From positions 1 through 28,926 of IMG/VR virus record IMGVR_UViG_3300027852_000140: a stretch of DNA of 28,926 nt; one strand, 5' to 3'. Position numbers and translations under genes: made by a program. The first letter of the stretch is position 1. Every line of letters begins with the position of its first letter. The notes beneath the pieces were generated by a model. That model was not told the DNA's origin. It saw only the letters and a list, made by a program, of their open reading frames with translations, and made no database searches. The stretch comes from a virus. Below are positions 5,474-12,747 of this stretch, in pieces.

Positions 5474-5518
5474 CGAAGTAGGGTCAGCCCCTGACCCTAC
5501 TTTGATGTTTTTTTTATT
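5474..5518. terminator. GC-rich bidirectional terminator-like hairpin
   Basis: GTAGGGTCAG and CTGACCCTAC pair perfectly around CCC, and the stem can extend by three or four pairs. On the plus strand it is followed by TTTGATG and eight T residues; on the minus strand by TTCGCC and six T residues. In DNA this AT-rich it stands out. It separates the late structural genes from the early region and could stop transcription from both sides. Confidence 0.65.
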
Positions 5519-5624
5519 TTTTAGTTTTTCCATAGGAAGCCTAGGTGTGTAATTGATTAGTCTAAAGTATAATATATTGATAGTATATATATATTTTAAT
5601 ACATTATATGATTTTTTAACCTAT

Positions 5625-5645
5625 GTTTCCACTGGAACTTTTTTT
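5625..5645 (+). terminator. Small hairpin with T7 at the 3' end of the hydrolase gene
   Basis: GTTTC pairs with GGAAC (one wobble) around a four-base loop and is followed by seven T residues on the plus strand, reaching the stop codon of the gene to the right. On the minus-strand message it would be a short 3' hairpin preceded by an A-run. Weak. Confidence 0.25.
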
Positions 5646-6189
5646 ATAATAAATTACTGTTTTGTAATTTATCATGGAGATTTGCTAAATCTTGAGGTTT
5701 GATTTGTTCAAAGCTTTTTTTGTTTAAAATTGTTAAAATCTCAAAACTTTTTAATTTTGATAAATTCCTTGCAATTAATTCTGAACAACTAACAATATTC
5801 TCAGTTTCATATATTAATTTATTATTTTTCTTTTTAAATAATCTTTTAATTCTTCTAAAAAAATGTAGAATTATAGATAAATAATCGTATTTTTTATCTT
5901 CAGAATCTCTGACTAAATTATAAAATTGAGAATTTGGTCTAATTTTGAAATCAAAAACACCTAAAATGTTATTATTATATCTATCATATATATCTTTTTT
6001 TAAATATTTATTTGTGACTACTTTTGTTTTTGTTCCTTTTGCTTCTTGAATATAAATATGTTTTTGATCTGAACCAACTATCCAACCAGCATGGGACCAG
6101 TAATTCCCCATCCCCATTTGGATTGCTCTATTTATAATCTTGTCTCCTCGCATGAGAATTATTTGTCCTACCTTCAATTCTATTACCAT
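5644..6189 (-). CDS. Permuted papain-like cysteine hydrolase (YiiX/C92-like)
   Basis: A 181-residue protein. It starts with LKVGQIILMRGDKIINRAIQ, then WSHAGWIVG (His33), IYIQEAKG (Glu49) and, far downstream, NIVSCSELIARNL (Cys135). This His-before-Cys order with G-x-ii...sHagiiv and a C-s-E-L motif is that of circularly permuted papain-like enzymes (NlpC/P60 superfamily, YiiX/YaeF or C92 type), which cut amide or thioester/lipid bonds. In a tailed virus it could attack the envelope during entry or exit, or a protein-linked lipid. There is no signal peptide. A basic stretch (FFRRIKRLFKKKNNK) could bind membrane. A TATA-like TTTTTAAA lies about 24 to 31 bases upstream. Confidence 0.7.
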   Translation of the reverse strand: MVIELKVGQIILMRGDKIINRAIQMGMGNYWSHAGWIVGSDQKHIYIQEAKGTKTKVVTNKYLKKDIYDRYNNNILGVFDFKIRPNSQFYNLVRDSEDKKYDYLSIILHFFRRIKRLFKKKNNKLIYETENIVSCSELIARNLSKLKSFEILTILNKKSFEQIKPQDLANLHDKLQNSNLL

Positions 6190-6233
6190 TTAGATAATAA
6201 CTTATTTGGAACATTTAAAAATATTTGTAATAA

Positions 6234-6530
6234 TTAATTAATAGAACAATTTTGATGGGCAGAGCCATTTATATAAATACAATCCATGATTATTGATCCA
6301 TTAGGATCTAAAAATGTTTCAGAAGAATTAGTTGTATTAATTAAAATTTTGTCTATATTTGTTTCTCCAGAAAGATTTTCAGAAGAATTTACTAGAATTT
6401 CTGTGTTTTGTGTTATTGAAATATTACTAATAAACAAAACTAAAAAAATTAAAAGGGCAGAGAATATCAAATACTCTTTATAATTTTCTTTAATTGAATC
6501 TTTTATTTTATCACATATTTTATTATTCAT
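6234..6530 (-). CDS. Single-pass membrane protein with dense N-glycosylation sequons
   Basis: A 98-residue protein: a charged N-terminal 20 residues, one transmembrane helix (YLIFSALLIFLVLFISNISI), and a 58-residue outer domain. The outer part holds seven N-x-S/T sequons (NSS, NLS, NTT, NSS, NGS, NGS, NCS) and two cysteines, DCI and NCS. This composition fits a surface-exposed, glycosylated archaeal protein with N-in topology. It has its own TATA box 23 to 30 bases before the start and is followed by the hydrolase. Roles such as exit, superinfection exclusion or anchoring in the host surface layer are possible; the family is not recognised. Confidence 0.6.
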   Translation of the reverse strand: MNNKICDKIKDSIKENYKEYLIFSALLIFLVLFISNISITQNTEILVNSSENLSGETNIDKILINTTNSSETFLDPNGSIIMDCIYINGSAHQNCSIN

Positions 6531-6552
6531 ATACTTTTATGATTAATATACA

Positions 6553-6560
6553 TTATAAAT
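6553..6560 (-). promoter_or_regulatory. TATA box of the membrane protein/hydrolase unit
   Basis: The coding strand reads ATTTATAATG here, a one-base variant of the common octamer, 23 to 30 bases before the ATG at 6530. Confidence 0.55.
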
Positions 6561-6570
6561 TTAACTATTA

Positions 6571-6819
6571 TTAAATATTATCAGTATCTAAAGTAATTCC
6601 TACATTTGAATCAACAACCTCAGTTTCAGCTGCATAAGTTATAACATATTTCTTTTCTAATAAAGATTTAATTTCTGCCATATATTTTGGTTTTTGTGTG
6701 ACAGGATCTAAATATTTGCTTTCCAAATTTAGCCCAAAATTATCCAGTCCATAAACTGTCTCCACTTCTACTCTTAAAGTATTGTTTAATTCGTATAATC
6801 TATTTATTTTGAATTCCAT
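6571..6819 (-). CDS. Small protein after the tail fibre/hub gene
   Basis: An 82-residue protein directly following the large tail gene, with a start in the common AAAAATGG context. It is mixed alpha/beta (LRVEVETVYGLDNFGLNLE, then PKYMAEIKSLLEKKYVITYAA). In many siphoviruses a small gene in this position is a tail accessory or fibre-assembly protein, but there is no motif to confirm this. It is the last gene of the late structural run. Confidence 0.55.
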   Translation of the reverse strand: MEFKINRLYELNNTLRVEVETVYGLDNFGLNLESKYLDPVTQKPKYMAEIKSLLEKKYVITYAAETEVVDSNVGITLDTDNI

Positions 6820-6821
6820 TT

Positions 6822-8888
6822 TTATTTTTGTGTGTGTGTTAATTTGACAATCCCTTGGCCATAATCACCATTATTGTTATTTGTGAACATTCTAATTCTC
6901 CATTGCCCAAAAGCATCAGGATATGTTCCACCATTACTCAAATCAAGTTCTGAATCTATTGTCAGATTTGTATTTAATATTGAATGTTTTTGAATCCAAT
7001 TTGTCCCATTATGATAATCAATAAAAATATCAACTGAAGATGCATTAACTAAACCAGTATCTGAAATTAAATCACCGATTGAAACATTAGCATTAAAATC
7101 TGCAGAGTCAACAGAATATCCACCAGACAAATGGTCATGATTATCTGCAATAAAACTTCCATCTGAATGAGTATGATTTGAAGCAGTTAAACTTCCATCT
7201 GAATGTGAATGGCTTGGAACATGAGAAAACACCCTGAAATCACCATTACAATTTGGAATATTAGTAAAGGATCTTAAATATAATTCTGCAGATTGTCCAG
7301 AAGTATTTGCAATTCTTCCAATAACATCACCCATTGCAAATTCACCACCACCTGAAATTGCAGTATGTAATTGTCTAGTAATTTGTGGAGTTCCCCCAAC
7401 CCTAATCTGCATCCATAAATCAGCTGGTCCACCTGATGCAACATTTATAATTGACTGCCAATATAAAACGTCATAATTTGAAGAATAATTTACACTAGCA
7501 ACTAAATCCCAACCTGTATTGGATATGTTTTCACTAAAAGAATCAACACCATTATTTATAATTGTGGTTGATGTTGATGTTGAACCTGTTACTGATGGTT
7601 GTGTTGAAGCTGAAGTCCCATTTACTCCTGGTTGTGTGTTTGCTGAATTTCCACCAATATCAGTATCGAGAGCCAAATTAACATCTCCAGCTCCTTGTCT
7701 GAAAGCATCAATATCATAAGCATATCTAAATTTATCCACGATTGGATTACCACCAGAAGATTCAAAATCATCAACACTTACAACAAAATCAATTAAAAGA
7801 GGAGTTGAATCGTTTACATTGTAACCATTTGCATAAGCAATTCCATTTATTCCAGATAAAAAAGAAGTAGTCAAATCTGATTGTTGTTGTGCTAAATCTA
7901 AAATTTGTTCTGATCTTGCTTTTAATATTCTTGAAAATTCTGCGTTTGTAACTTGGACCATTAAAGTTTCAACATCTCCAATCATTCCCCTTTTAATATT
8001 AGTTATTCTTGTAAGTGCATTATCTACTCCAACACTTGGAGCATCAAGAGTAATAGTATCACCAATAGATATATTTAAATTTATGTTTGTTATTTGGAAA
8101 GTGTATTTTTTTATTGGTTGTTCTAAAACACCAAGCTCAATAGCTGCTCTTTGGTTTGCTTGGGTAGTAGTAATTATTGTTTGGTCAGTAATAATTTTTA
8201 CAGTATTCCCTGGGACATAACTACCACTTTGAGCTTCCCCTAAAATTTGAGAATCTCCTGATCCTTTACCATAAATAATTACTTTTAATGCCTGGGCTTT
8301 AAATTCTTCAAAAACAATCCCAGTTGCATTTACATTTTCTTTTAATATTGCAACATCATTATCACCAACAGAATCTCTAACATTAATTAAATTATTAGTA
8401 TAATCTATTTGAAAATCTTGTCCCAAGGTAGTCAATAATTTATTTGCTGAAGTCCACCTAAATTGAGATTTATTTGTTTTAAAATCAACAACTGTTGGGG
8501 ATTCAACCACACCAATAGAGAATAAAGAACCATTATTAATTATTTCTTGATAAATTATTGTGGAAGATACAGACTGATATAACCCGGCATTAGTCATTTG
8601 TGAATTATCTATCGGATCATCAGATAATGTTGAGCCTTCCAATCCCTGAACTCTAACACCAATACCTCCACCTTGAAAACTTGATCTTCCAACAATCTCA
8701 CCTTTAAAATCTAATACTCCATCTTTAATAATTTCCACTATTTTTCCAGTTGAAAACTGTGTCCTTCTAAATTCAGAAGAACCATCAAAAGCAATTTCAC
8801 ATGTGTTTATTTCGTTCAATAAAATATTATAGCTCCATCTAGCAGCAGTTTCTATTGTATCACCATCAACAATTAATTCTAAAACCAT
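6822..8888 (-). CDS. Tail hub / tail-associated fibre protein with HxH repeats
   Basis: A 688-residue virion protein. The first 350 residues are beta-rich and resemble tail-hub or tail-associated proteins (IVDGDTIETAARWSYNILL, DGVLDFKGEIVGR, and later VSIGDTITLDAP-like hub strands). Then comes a short helix rich in Gln (RSEQILDLAQQQ), a Ser/Thr-rich linker (about 415-445), and a C-terminal adhesive part. At residues 560-586 three 12-residue repeats begin HSH, HTH and HDH, as in trimeric fibre regions that bind metal ions. The last 100 residues look like a jelly-roll or carbohydrate-binding tip (YPDAFGQWRIRMFT). The role is inferred as tail tip and host recognition. It follows the distal-tail gene by one base. 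Confidence 0.65.
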   Translation of the reverse strand: MVLELIVDGDTIETAARWSYNILLNEINTCEIAFDGSSEFRRTQFSTGKIVEIIKDGVLDFKGEIVGRSSFQGGGIGVRVQGLEGSTLSDDPIDNSQMTNAGLYQSVSSTIIYQEIINNGSLFSIGVVESPTVVDFKTNKSQFRWTSANKLLTTLGQDFQIDYTNNLINVRDSVGDNDVAILKENVNATGIVFEEFKAQALKVIIYGKGSGDSQILGEAQSGSYVPGNTVKIITDQTIITTTQANQRAAIELGVLEQPIKKYTFQITNINLNISIGDTITLDAPSVGVDNALTRITNIKRGMIGDVETLMVQVTNAEFSRILKARSEQILDLAQQQSDLTTSFLSGINGIAYANGYNVNDSTPLLIDFVVSVDDFESSGGNPIVDKFRYAYDIDAFRQGAGDVNLALDTDIGGNSANTQPGVNGTSASTQPSVTGSTSTSTTIINNGVDSFSENISNTGWDLVASVNYSSNYDVLYWQSIINVASGGPADLWMQIRVGGTPQITRQLHTAISGGGEFAMGDVIGRIANTSGQSAELYLRSFTNIPNCNGDFRVFSHVPSHSHSDGSLTASNHTHSDGSFIADNHDHLSGGYSVDSADFNANVSIGDLISDTGLVNASSVDIFIDYHNGTNWIQKHSILNTNLTIDSELDLSNGGTYPDAFGQWRIRMFTNNNNGDYGQGIVKLTHTQK
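7131..7211 (-). repeat. Triple 12-residue HxH repeat in the tail fibre
   Basis: The encoded motifs HSHSDGSLTASN, HTHSDGSFIADN and HDHLSGGYSVDS repeat at an exact 12-residue spacing. HxH pairs in trimeric fibres (for example T4 short tail fibre gp12) coordinate iron along the axis. Confidence 0.65.
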
Positions 8889-8889
8889 T

Positions 8890-9705
8890 TTAACCTAAAT
8901 AAGCATCCCTCCATTTAAATGTGAAATCTCCAGTATTAGCAGTATTATTTTGGATTGTAAATGTATCAATAGATTCTCCTGGCTGTAATCTCAAAAAAGA
9001 TCCATCAGTTCCAACTCTTTTTACTCTTTGTTGTACTCCATCAACAAAAGCAGAAAACAATTCTGTAAATTTAATTCCAGCAGATAAATTAACTAAAGAA
9101 ATCATTCTGATTTTTAGAGTTTGTCCACCTGAATAAGAATCCAATTTTACTTGTAAACCGTTATTTGAGTTATCAAGTATTTCTAATGAATGACCTGAAC
9201 CATTTGATGTTAATGGTATTTCTATTTCTTCAATAAATGTTTCCACACTCCCAGCATTTGTTTGACTTCCACCAGTCCAAGCCCCATTATAATCTGCTGT
9301 TTTTAGTGTGTCATCAAATAAAAGTGATACTGGGGTTACAAAAGAAGAAGTATAATCTATAAAATTAGTTCTTCCTCCTGATCTTGTTTGTTTAATATTT
9401 TGACCTAAACAAATATAAAATCTATCATTCTCAAAATATACTTTTTTTAACTTAGCTTCCGAAACATGTTTTGCTAATTCATTAAAATCATCCCTTTTTG
9501 TCACAGAAGTTGCTTCATTAAAATGTCCTTGTAATACAATAGTTTTTGGTTTTATTCCTTGCCCAGTAGAAATATAATGTAACTTTGCAAAAGGGTATTC
9601 TTTAACTTCCAAATTCATTTGGTTGTCATCATCAAAAACCATTGGATTATTTGGAAATGTAAATAAATCACTTGCATCTTCAAAATTATCTATTCTCATA
9701 TTCAT
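8890..9705 (-). CDS. Distal tail (Dit-like) protein
   Basis: A 271-residue protein after the tape measure/HNH genes and before the large hub gene, the position of distal tail proteins. It begins with a Dit-type beta segment (MRIDNFEDASDLFTFP), continues with an alternating strand region and a helix DFNELAKHVSEAKLKKVYF, and ends with the beta-rich C-terminus GDFTFKWRDAYLG. The frame is open to 9720, but the ATG at 9705 overlaps the HNH stop as ATGA, the usual arrangement here, so I take that start; the ATG at 9699 is also possible. The Dit hexamer would cap the tail tube and hold the hub. Confidence 0.6.
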   Translation of the reverse strand: MNMRIDNFEDASDLFTFPNNPMVFDDDNQMNLEVKEYPFAKLHYISTGQGIKPKTIVLQGHFNEATSVTKRDDFNELAKHVSEAKLKKVYFENDRFYICLGQNIKQTRSGGRTNFIDYTSSFVTPVSLLFDDTLKTADYNGAWTGGSQTNAGSVETFIEEIEIPLTSNGSGHSLEILDNSNNGLQVKLDSYSGGQTLKIRMISLVNLSAGIKFTELFSAFVDGVQQRVKRVGTDGSFLRLQPGESIDTFTIQNNTANTGDFTFKWRDAYLG

Positions 9706-10202
9706 TGTACATATCTCCATAAAAATCCACCAGAACTTTTAGAAACCCCAGTCAAATTATTTCCTACTGCGGAGCTTGAAATTCCTAGAACTCTATACAC
9801 ATCAGTGATACAATCCCAAGTCTTAATAAATTCACCATTTTTTTCATACTGATTTATTCTTTTGCTATTACAATTATTTTTTCCCTTTTTCCCTTGCCAA
9901 TATTTTGGGCTCACTCTAAGTCCTAAATTAAACGCATGTTTATGATTCTCACTTGCTGTAACCCACTCAAGATTTTCAACATGATTGTTTGTTTTATCTC
10001 CATCGATATGATTTACTTGTGGTTTGTTTTCAAGATTAGGTATAAATTGCTCAGCCACTAATCTGTGAACCGTTTTATTAAGTTTATTTCCATTCACACT
10101 CATTAAAACTTTTAGATAGTTTCCTCGAAAAAATTGTTTTAATTCTTTATTAGTTTTAGAGTTTAAAACTTTTCCTGTTTTAGTTATAATATAATTTACC
10201 AT
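9702..10202 (-). CDS. HNH homing endonuclease with NUMOD-type DNA-binding module
   Basis: A 166-residue protein. Residues about 5 to 40 resemble a NUMOD4-type entry strand pair. An HNH_3 core follows: VHRLVAEQFIPN, then PQVNHIDGDKTNNHVENLEW, where NHIDGDK and N--NLEW supply the catalytic and zinc-free fold residues. The C-terminal 55 residues (RINQYEKNGEFIKTW, then a helix-turn-helix GISSSAVGNNLTG) match NUMOD1/IENR1 repeats. It is free-standing between tape measure and Dit, without intron or intein signs, sharing TAAATG with the former and ATGA with the latter. Such genes spread by cutting alleles that lack them. Confidence 0.85.
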   Translation of the reverse strand: MVNYIITKTGKVLNSKTNKELKQFFRGNYLKVLMSVNGNKLNKTVHRLVAEQFIPNLENKPQVNHIDGDKTNNHVENLEWVTASENHKHAFNLGLRVSPKYWQGKKGKNNCNSKRINQYEKNGEFIKTWDCITDVYRVLGISSSAVGNNLTGVSKSSGGFLWRYVQ

Positions 10203-11102
10203 TTATCTTGCAGTAGTGGTTCCAATAGAACCATAAACAACCTCCTTACTTGCATTATTTTCTTGCATTGTTTGAAATAAATTTACCATTTCGTGAAGTA
10301 AATAAGCACTTGCTCCAGCACCAGCACCAACTCCAGCACCAAGAGCAGTCCCAGCACCTGGAACAACAGAACCAACAGCAGCACCAATAGCAGCACCAGT
10401 TCCAATATAACCCATAGCTCTTCTATCATCAGAAGCATCTTCTCCTCCAGTAATTAAATCTGGATTTGCAATTCTTCTTGTAACTCCAACACCAACACCA
10501 GCTGCAACAGCACCAGGTAAACCACCGAACTTTGCACCAATAGCAGCAGCTGCAGCTTCTGGTCCAAGTTGTGAAACTAAACTTTTCAAAAAACCATCAC
10601 CCAAATCAACATCAAAACCAATTTTAGCTGACAAATCTTTTACTTTTCCAGAAACAAAATCCCATGCAATACCTAAACCTTGTAGTGCTTCACTTGCACC
10701 ATTTACGATCGTATCACTAAAAAATCTTAATCCCTCAGAATGAGTTGCTAAAAATCCTCCGAATGTTTGAAGTGATCCTATCGCAGAATTTACAAAAGGT
10801 TCAATCACTGTTCCCATAGTATTTCCAACATTAAATAATTCAGTTTTTAATTTAGCCATGTGTCCGGCTAACATTGGACTCGCCAATCCTAAAGCTGTCA
10901 AAGCTCCAACTCCCACCTTTGCAAATAATCCAATCTTATCTGCCATACCTGAAGCTGATTGTTTTACTCTCTCAAAAGATCCTGAAGAACTATCTGCATT
11001 TTTTTTCATATCTTTCATAGCAGACGATGTTTTCCTTGATCCTTTTTCTAAACTAGATGTATCAGCTGAAACTACAACTGACAATTCTCCTGCAATCACC
11101 AT
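10203..11102 (-). CDS. Short tape-measure protein
   Basis: A 299-residue protein following the two tail-assembly chaperone genes, the usual tape-measure position. It starts with the tape-measure-like LSVVVSADTSSLEKGSRKTS, has a helical Ser/Lys-rich segment, an N-terminal hydrophobic run (FAKVGVGALTALGLASP), and a C-terminal half very rich in Gly and Ala with further membrane-active stretches (AAIGAAVGSVVPGAGTALG). At about 0.15 nm per residue the tail would be near 45 nm, very short. The HNH gene begins directly after its stop, so a truncation or split of a longer tape measure by the insertion should be considered. Confidence 0.65.
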   Translation of the reverse strand: MVIAGELSVVVSADTSSLEKGSRKTSSAMKDMKKNADSSSGSFERVKQSASGMADKIGLFAKVGVGALTALGLASPMLAGHMAKLKTELFNVGNTMGTVIEPFVNSAIGSLQTFGGFLATHSEGLRFFSDTIVNGASEALQGLGIAWDFVSGKVKDLSAKIGFDVDLGDGFLKSLVSQLGPEAAAAAIGAKFGGLPGAVAAGVGVGVTRRIANPDLITGGEDASDDRRAMGYIGTGAAIGAAVGSVVPGAGTALGAGVGAGAGASAYLLHEMVNLFQTMQENNASKEVVYGSIGTTTAR

Positions 11103-11103
11103 T

Positions 11104-11337
11104 TTATATGCTCATATTTTTTGCTTTAACTAAAGCAGATTGAACTTCTGCCAGTTTAATCTGTCTTGTGTGGAATGTGTCATCAATTTCAACCATTGCT
11201 AAAACATCACTCCACTTTTCTTTATCAAAATCTTTGGTAGAAATACCATTTTTCCAATAAATATATTTAGCCAGCAAATTCTTTTTCAATGGATCAACAA
11301 CTTTAAACTCTTTACCAGAATTTAAAATGTCATCCAT
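11104..11337 (-). CDS. Tail assembly chaperone, T-like partner
   Basis: A 77-residue protein upstream of the tape measure. It starts within the stop of the gene before it (TAATG), in the -1 frame, as in the G/T chaperone pairs of siphoviruses. The sequence (KNLLAKYIYWKNGISTKDF, then a helical C-terminus) has the W-x-G type found in such partners. It may be made alone from its ATG, or as a fusion to the upstream gene by a -1 shift at the A AAA AAT heptamer eight bases earlier. See the frameshift feature. Confidence 0.6.
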   Translation of the reverse strand: MDDILNSGKEFKVVDPLKKNLLAKYIYWKNGISTKDFDKEKWSDVLAMVEIDDTFHTRQIKLAEVQSALVKAKNMSI

Positions 11338-11349
11338 TAAAGATTTTTT
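11286..11349 (-). promoter_or_regulatory. Candidate -1 programmed frameshift site between the chaperone genes
   Basis: The upstream gene ends with codons GTA AAA AAT CTT TAA. A AAA AAT (11349-11343) fits the X XXY YYZ slippery rule, and a -1 shift continues TCT TTA ATG GAT in the frame of the next gene. Downstream, TTAATGGAT (11340-11332) can pair with ATCCATTGA (11294-11286) to give a nine-base stem with one wobble and a 37-base loop. The product would be a G-T fusion of about 225 residues. Confidence 0.55.
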
Positions 11350-11780
11350 ACAACCACCTCACCAGCATTTATTTTTTCTATGTTTGTTAAAATTTCATCA
11401 AAAACTCTTGACTTCATTACCCTTGTAAAATCCCATCTTTCATTAATAGATAATTCTGCCCATGATTTTTCAATATTTAACACAGTTTTTATTGTTTGAT
11501 TATCATAAGGTGTTTCAATTAAATTTTCTAATTTTTGTCTAGTTAATAATGAGTAATCAATTTTCCCATCAATCACCGAACTTTTAGCCCACCTGTAATC
11601 ATCTTCAGAACTTGCAGCTTTATATTTAAATAATAAACCATCTACTTCAAATTCTGTAATATCAGTATCTAAAACAAAATGAGATAATAATGGATTTGGT
11701 GTTTTAATTTCTTCTGTTTGATTTACTTCTGCAGATAATGGTTCAACAGTATTTATATTATTTTGATTTGCTTCTACCAT
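11337..11780 (-). CDS. Tail assembly chaperone, G-like
   Basis: A 147-residue protein between tail tube and tape measure, where the abundant tail chaperone is encoded. It has an N-terminal acidic tail, then a beta segment (TEFEVDGLLFKYKAASSED), then helices with WAELSINERWDFTRVMKS. The LLFKYK and DDYRWAK pattern is that of G-type chaperones that bind the tape measure and tube monomers during assembly. The start uses the AAAAATGG context three bases after the tail-tube stop. It ends at the probable slippery site. Confidence 0.65.
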   Translation of the reverse strand: MVEANQNNINTVEPLSAEVNQTEEIKTPNPLLSHFVLDTDITEFEVDGLLFKYKAASSEDDYRWAKSSVIDGKIDYSLLTRQKLENLIETPYDNQTIKTVLNIEKSWAELSINERWDFTRVMKSRVFDEILTNIEKINAGEVVVKNL

Positions 11781-11782
11781 TT

Positions 11783-12745
11783 TTAATAAGTTGCCACGTT
11801 ATCAGTTACAACAATATTTGATAGTCTAACTGAAAAAACTATATCTGCATTTGTTGGTCCTTCAACATCTGCACCATCATCAACACCTTTAACAATAACT
11901 AATTTATCGAAATTTAATTGTATATTATCATCAACAGTTCTTTCTATTAATAAATTATTTACTCCAGTTAAAACATTGTCTGCCTTAAATAAATCAAGTA
12001 AAGTTTCATCTTTCAAATTAACATTAATTGTTCCAGTAATTCTCAAAGTTTGTGGGATTGGTTGCCCTCTTGTCCTATCAAATGAAGCAGAAGCATAAGT
12101 AAAATTACTTGGATCTAAACCTTGCTCAATAGAAATTTCACCATTGTTTACTTCATCAATTTGTGTTCCTTCAATAGTGAATAAACATTGGTGAGCTCTA
12201 AATGGTTTTTGAGTAATTGCTGCAACAATAGATGGAACAGCAAACAAAGGGTCTAAATCTTGGGCATTACAATCTTGTGAAATTTCCACAAATCCATCAT
12301 TTGGGCTTGTTTGTTTTGACCAAGTAATCGTTGTTGTTGAAACATAACCACCTTTTAATCTCATTAATTTTGGAGTGTTTGCAAAAATAATATTTTCATA
12401 ATCAAATGATTTTAAACATCCACTTTCTGTAAATGTATGTGTGTAAGGTCCAGCACCTGCATCAACCACATCAAAAGCATATTTTAAAAACTTCCAGTTA
12501 ACAGGATTAAATTTATGTACCCATGGAAAATCTTTAACTCCTTCAACCCAGTCTTGAATTTGTCTTGAATCTGATCCATTATTAATAATTTCACTCCATC
12601 CTCTTGACCATTCCCCAGGTTCAAATGTATGATTAATTCCAACTACTTCTCCATTAGCTGCCATATCTCCACCATCACCATAAGTTGATTCTTCAACCCA
12701 TGATAATCTTCTTCTTTTATTTAAATAAAATTCTTCAGTTGCCAT
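11783..12745 (-). CDS. Major tail tube protein
   Basis: A 320-residue beta-rich protein between tail terminator and chaperone genes. The N-terminus (NKRRRLSWVEESTYGDGGD) is typical of phage tail tube proteins, where a Trp-Gly-rich segment after SWVEE precedes the barrel. It has many alternating strands and a central IEGTQIDEVNNGEISIEQG, resembling the tube_2-type fold. At 320 residues it is longer than simple tubes of about 150 to 200, so it may carry a surface domain. Start context is GAAAATATAAAAATGGC, typical for this genome. Confidence 0.7.
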   Translation of the reverse strand: MATEEFYLNKRRRLSWVEESTYGDGGDMAANGEVVGINHTFEPGEWSRGWSEIINNGSDSRQIQDWVEGVKDFPWVHKFNPVNWKFLKYAFDVVDAGAGPYTHTFTESGCLKSFDYENIIFANTPKLMRLKGGYVSTTTITWSKQTSPNDGFVEISQDCNAQDLDPLFAVPSIVAAITQKPFRAHQCLFTIEGTQIDEVNNGEISIEQGLDPSNFTYASASFDRTRGQPIPQTLRITGTINVNLKDETLLDLFKADNVLTGVNNLLIERTVDDNIQLNFDKLVIVKGVDDGADVEGPTNADIVFSVRLSNIVVTDNVATY

Positions 12746-12747
12746 TT

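Larger units (their letters stand above)
5358..5643. other. 286-base non-coding boundary between late and early regions
   Basis: This gap holds the strongest hairpin in the window (5474-5504), an upstream partial copy of its right arm with flank (5418-5437), an AT-only stretch (about 5565-5610), and a small hairpin with T-run touching the end of the hydrolase gene (5625-5645). No gene longer than about 25 codons is supported on either strand. Confidence 0.55.

Noticed and set aside
5462-5533. 23-codon frame across the GC-rich hairpin
   Set aside because: The codons are the hairpin itself; no coupling to neighbours and too short to judge.
10141-11102. HNH gene as an intron or intein insertion
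   Set aside because: The HNH frame has its own start and stop, adjacent to intact neighbours; there are no splice-type residues or split coding sequence in view.
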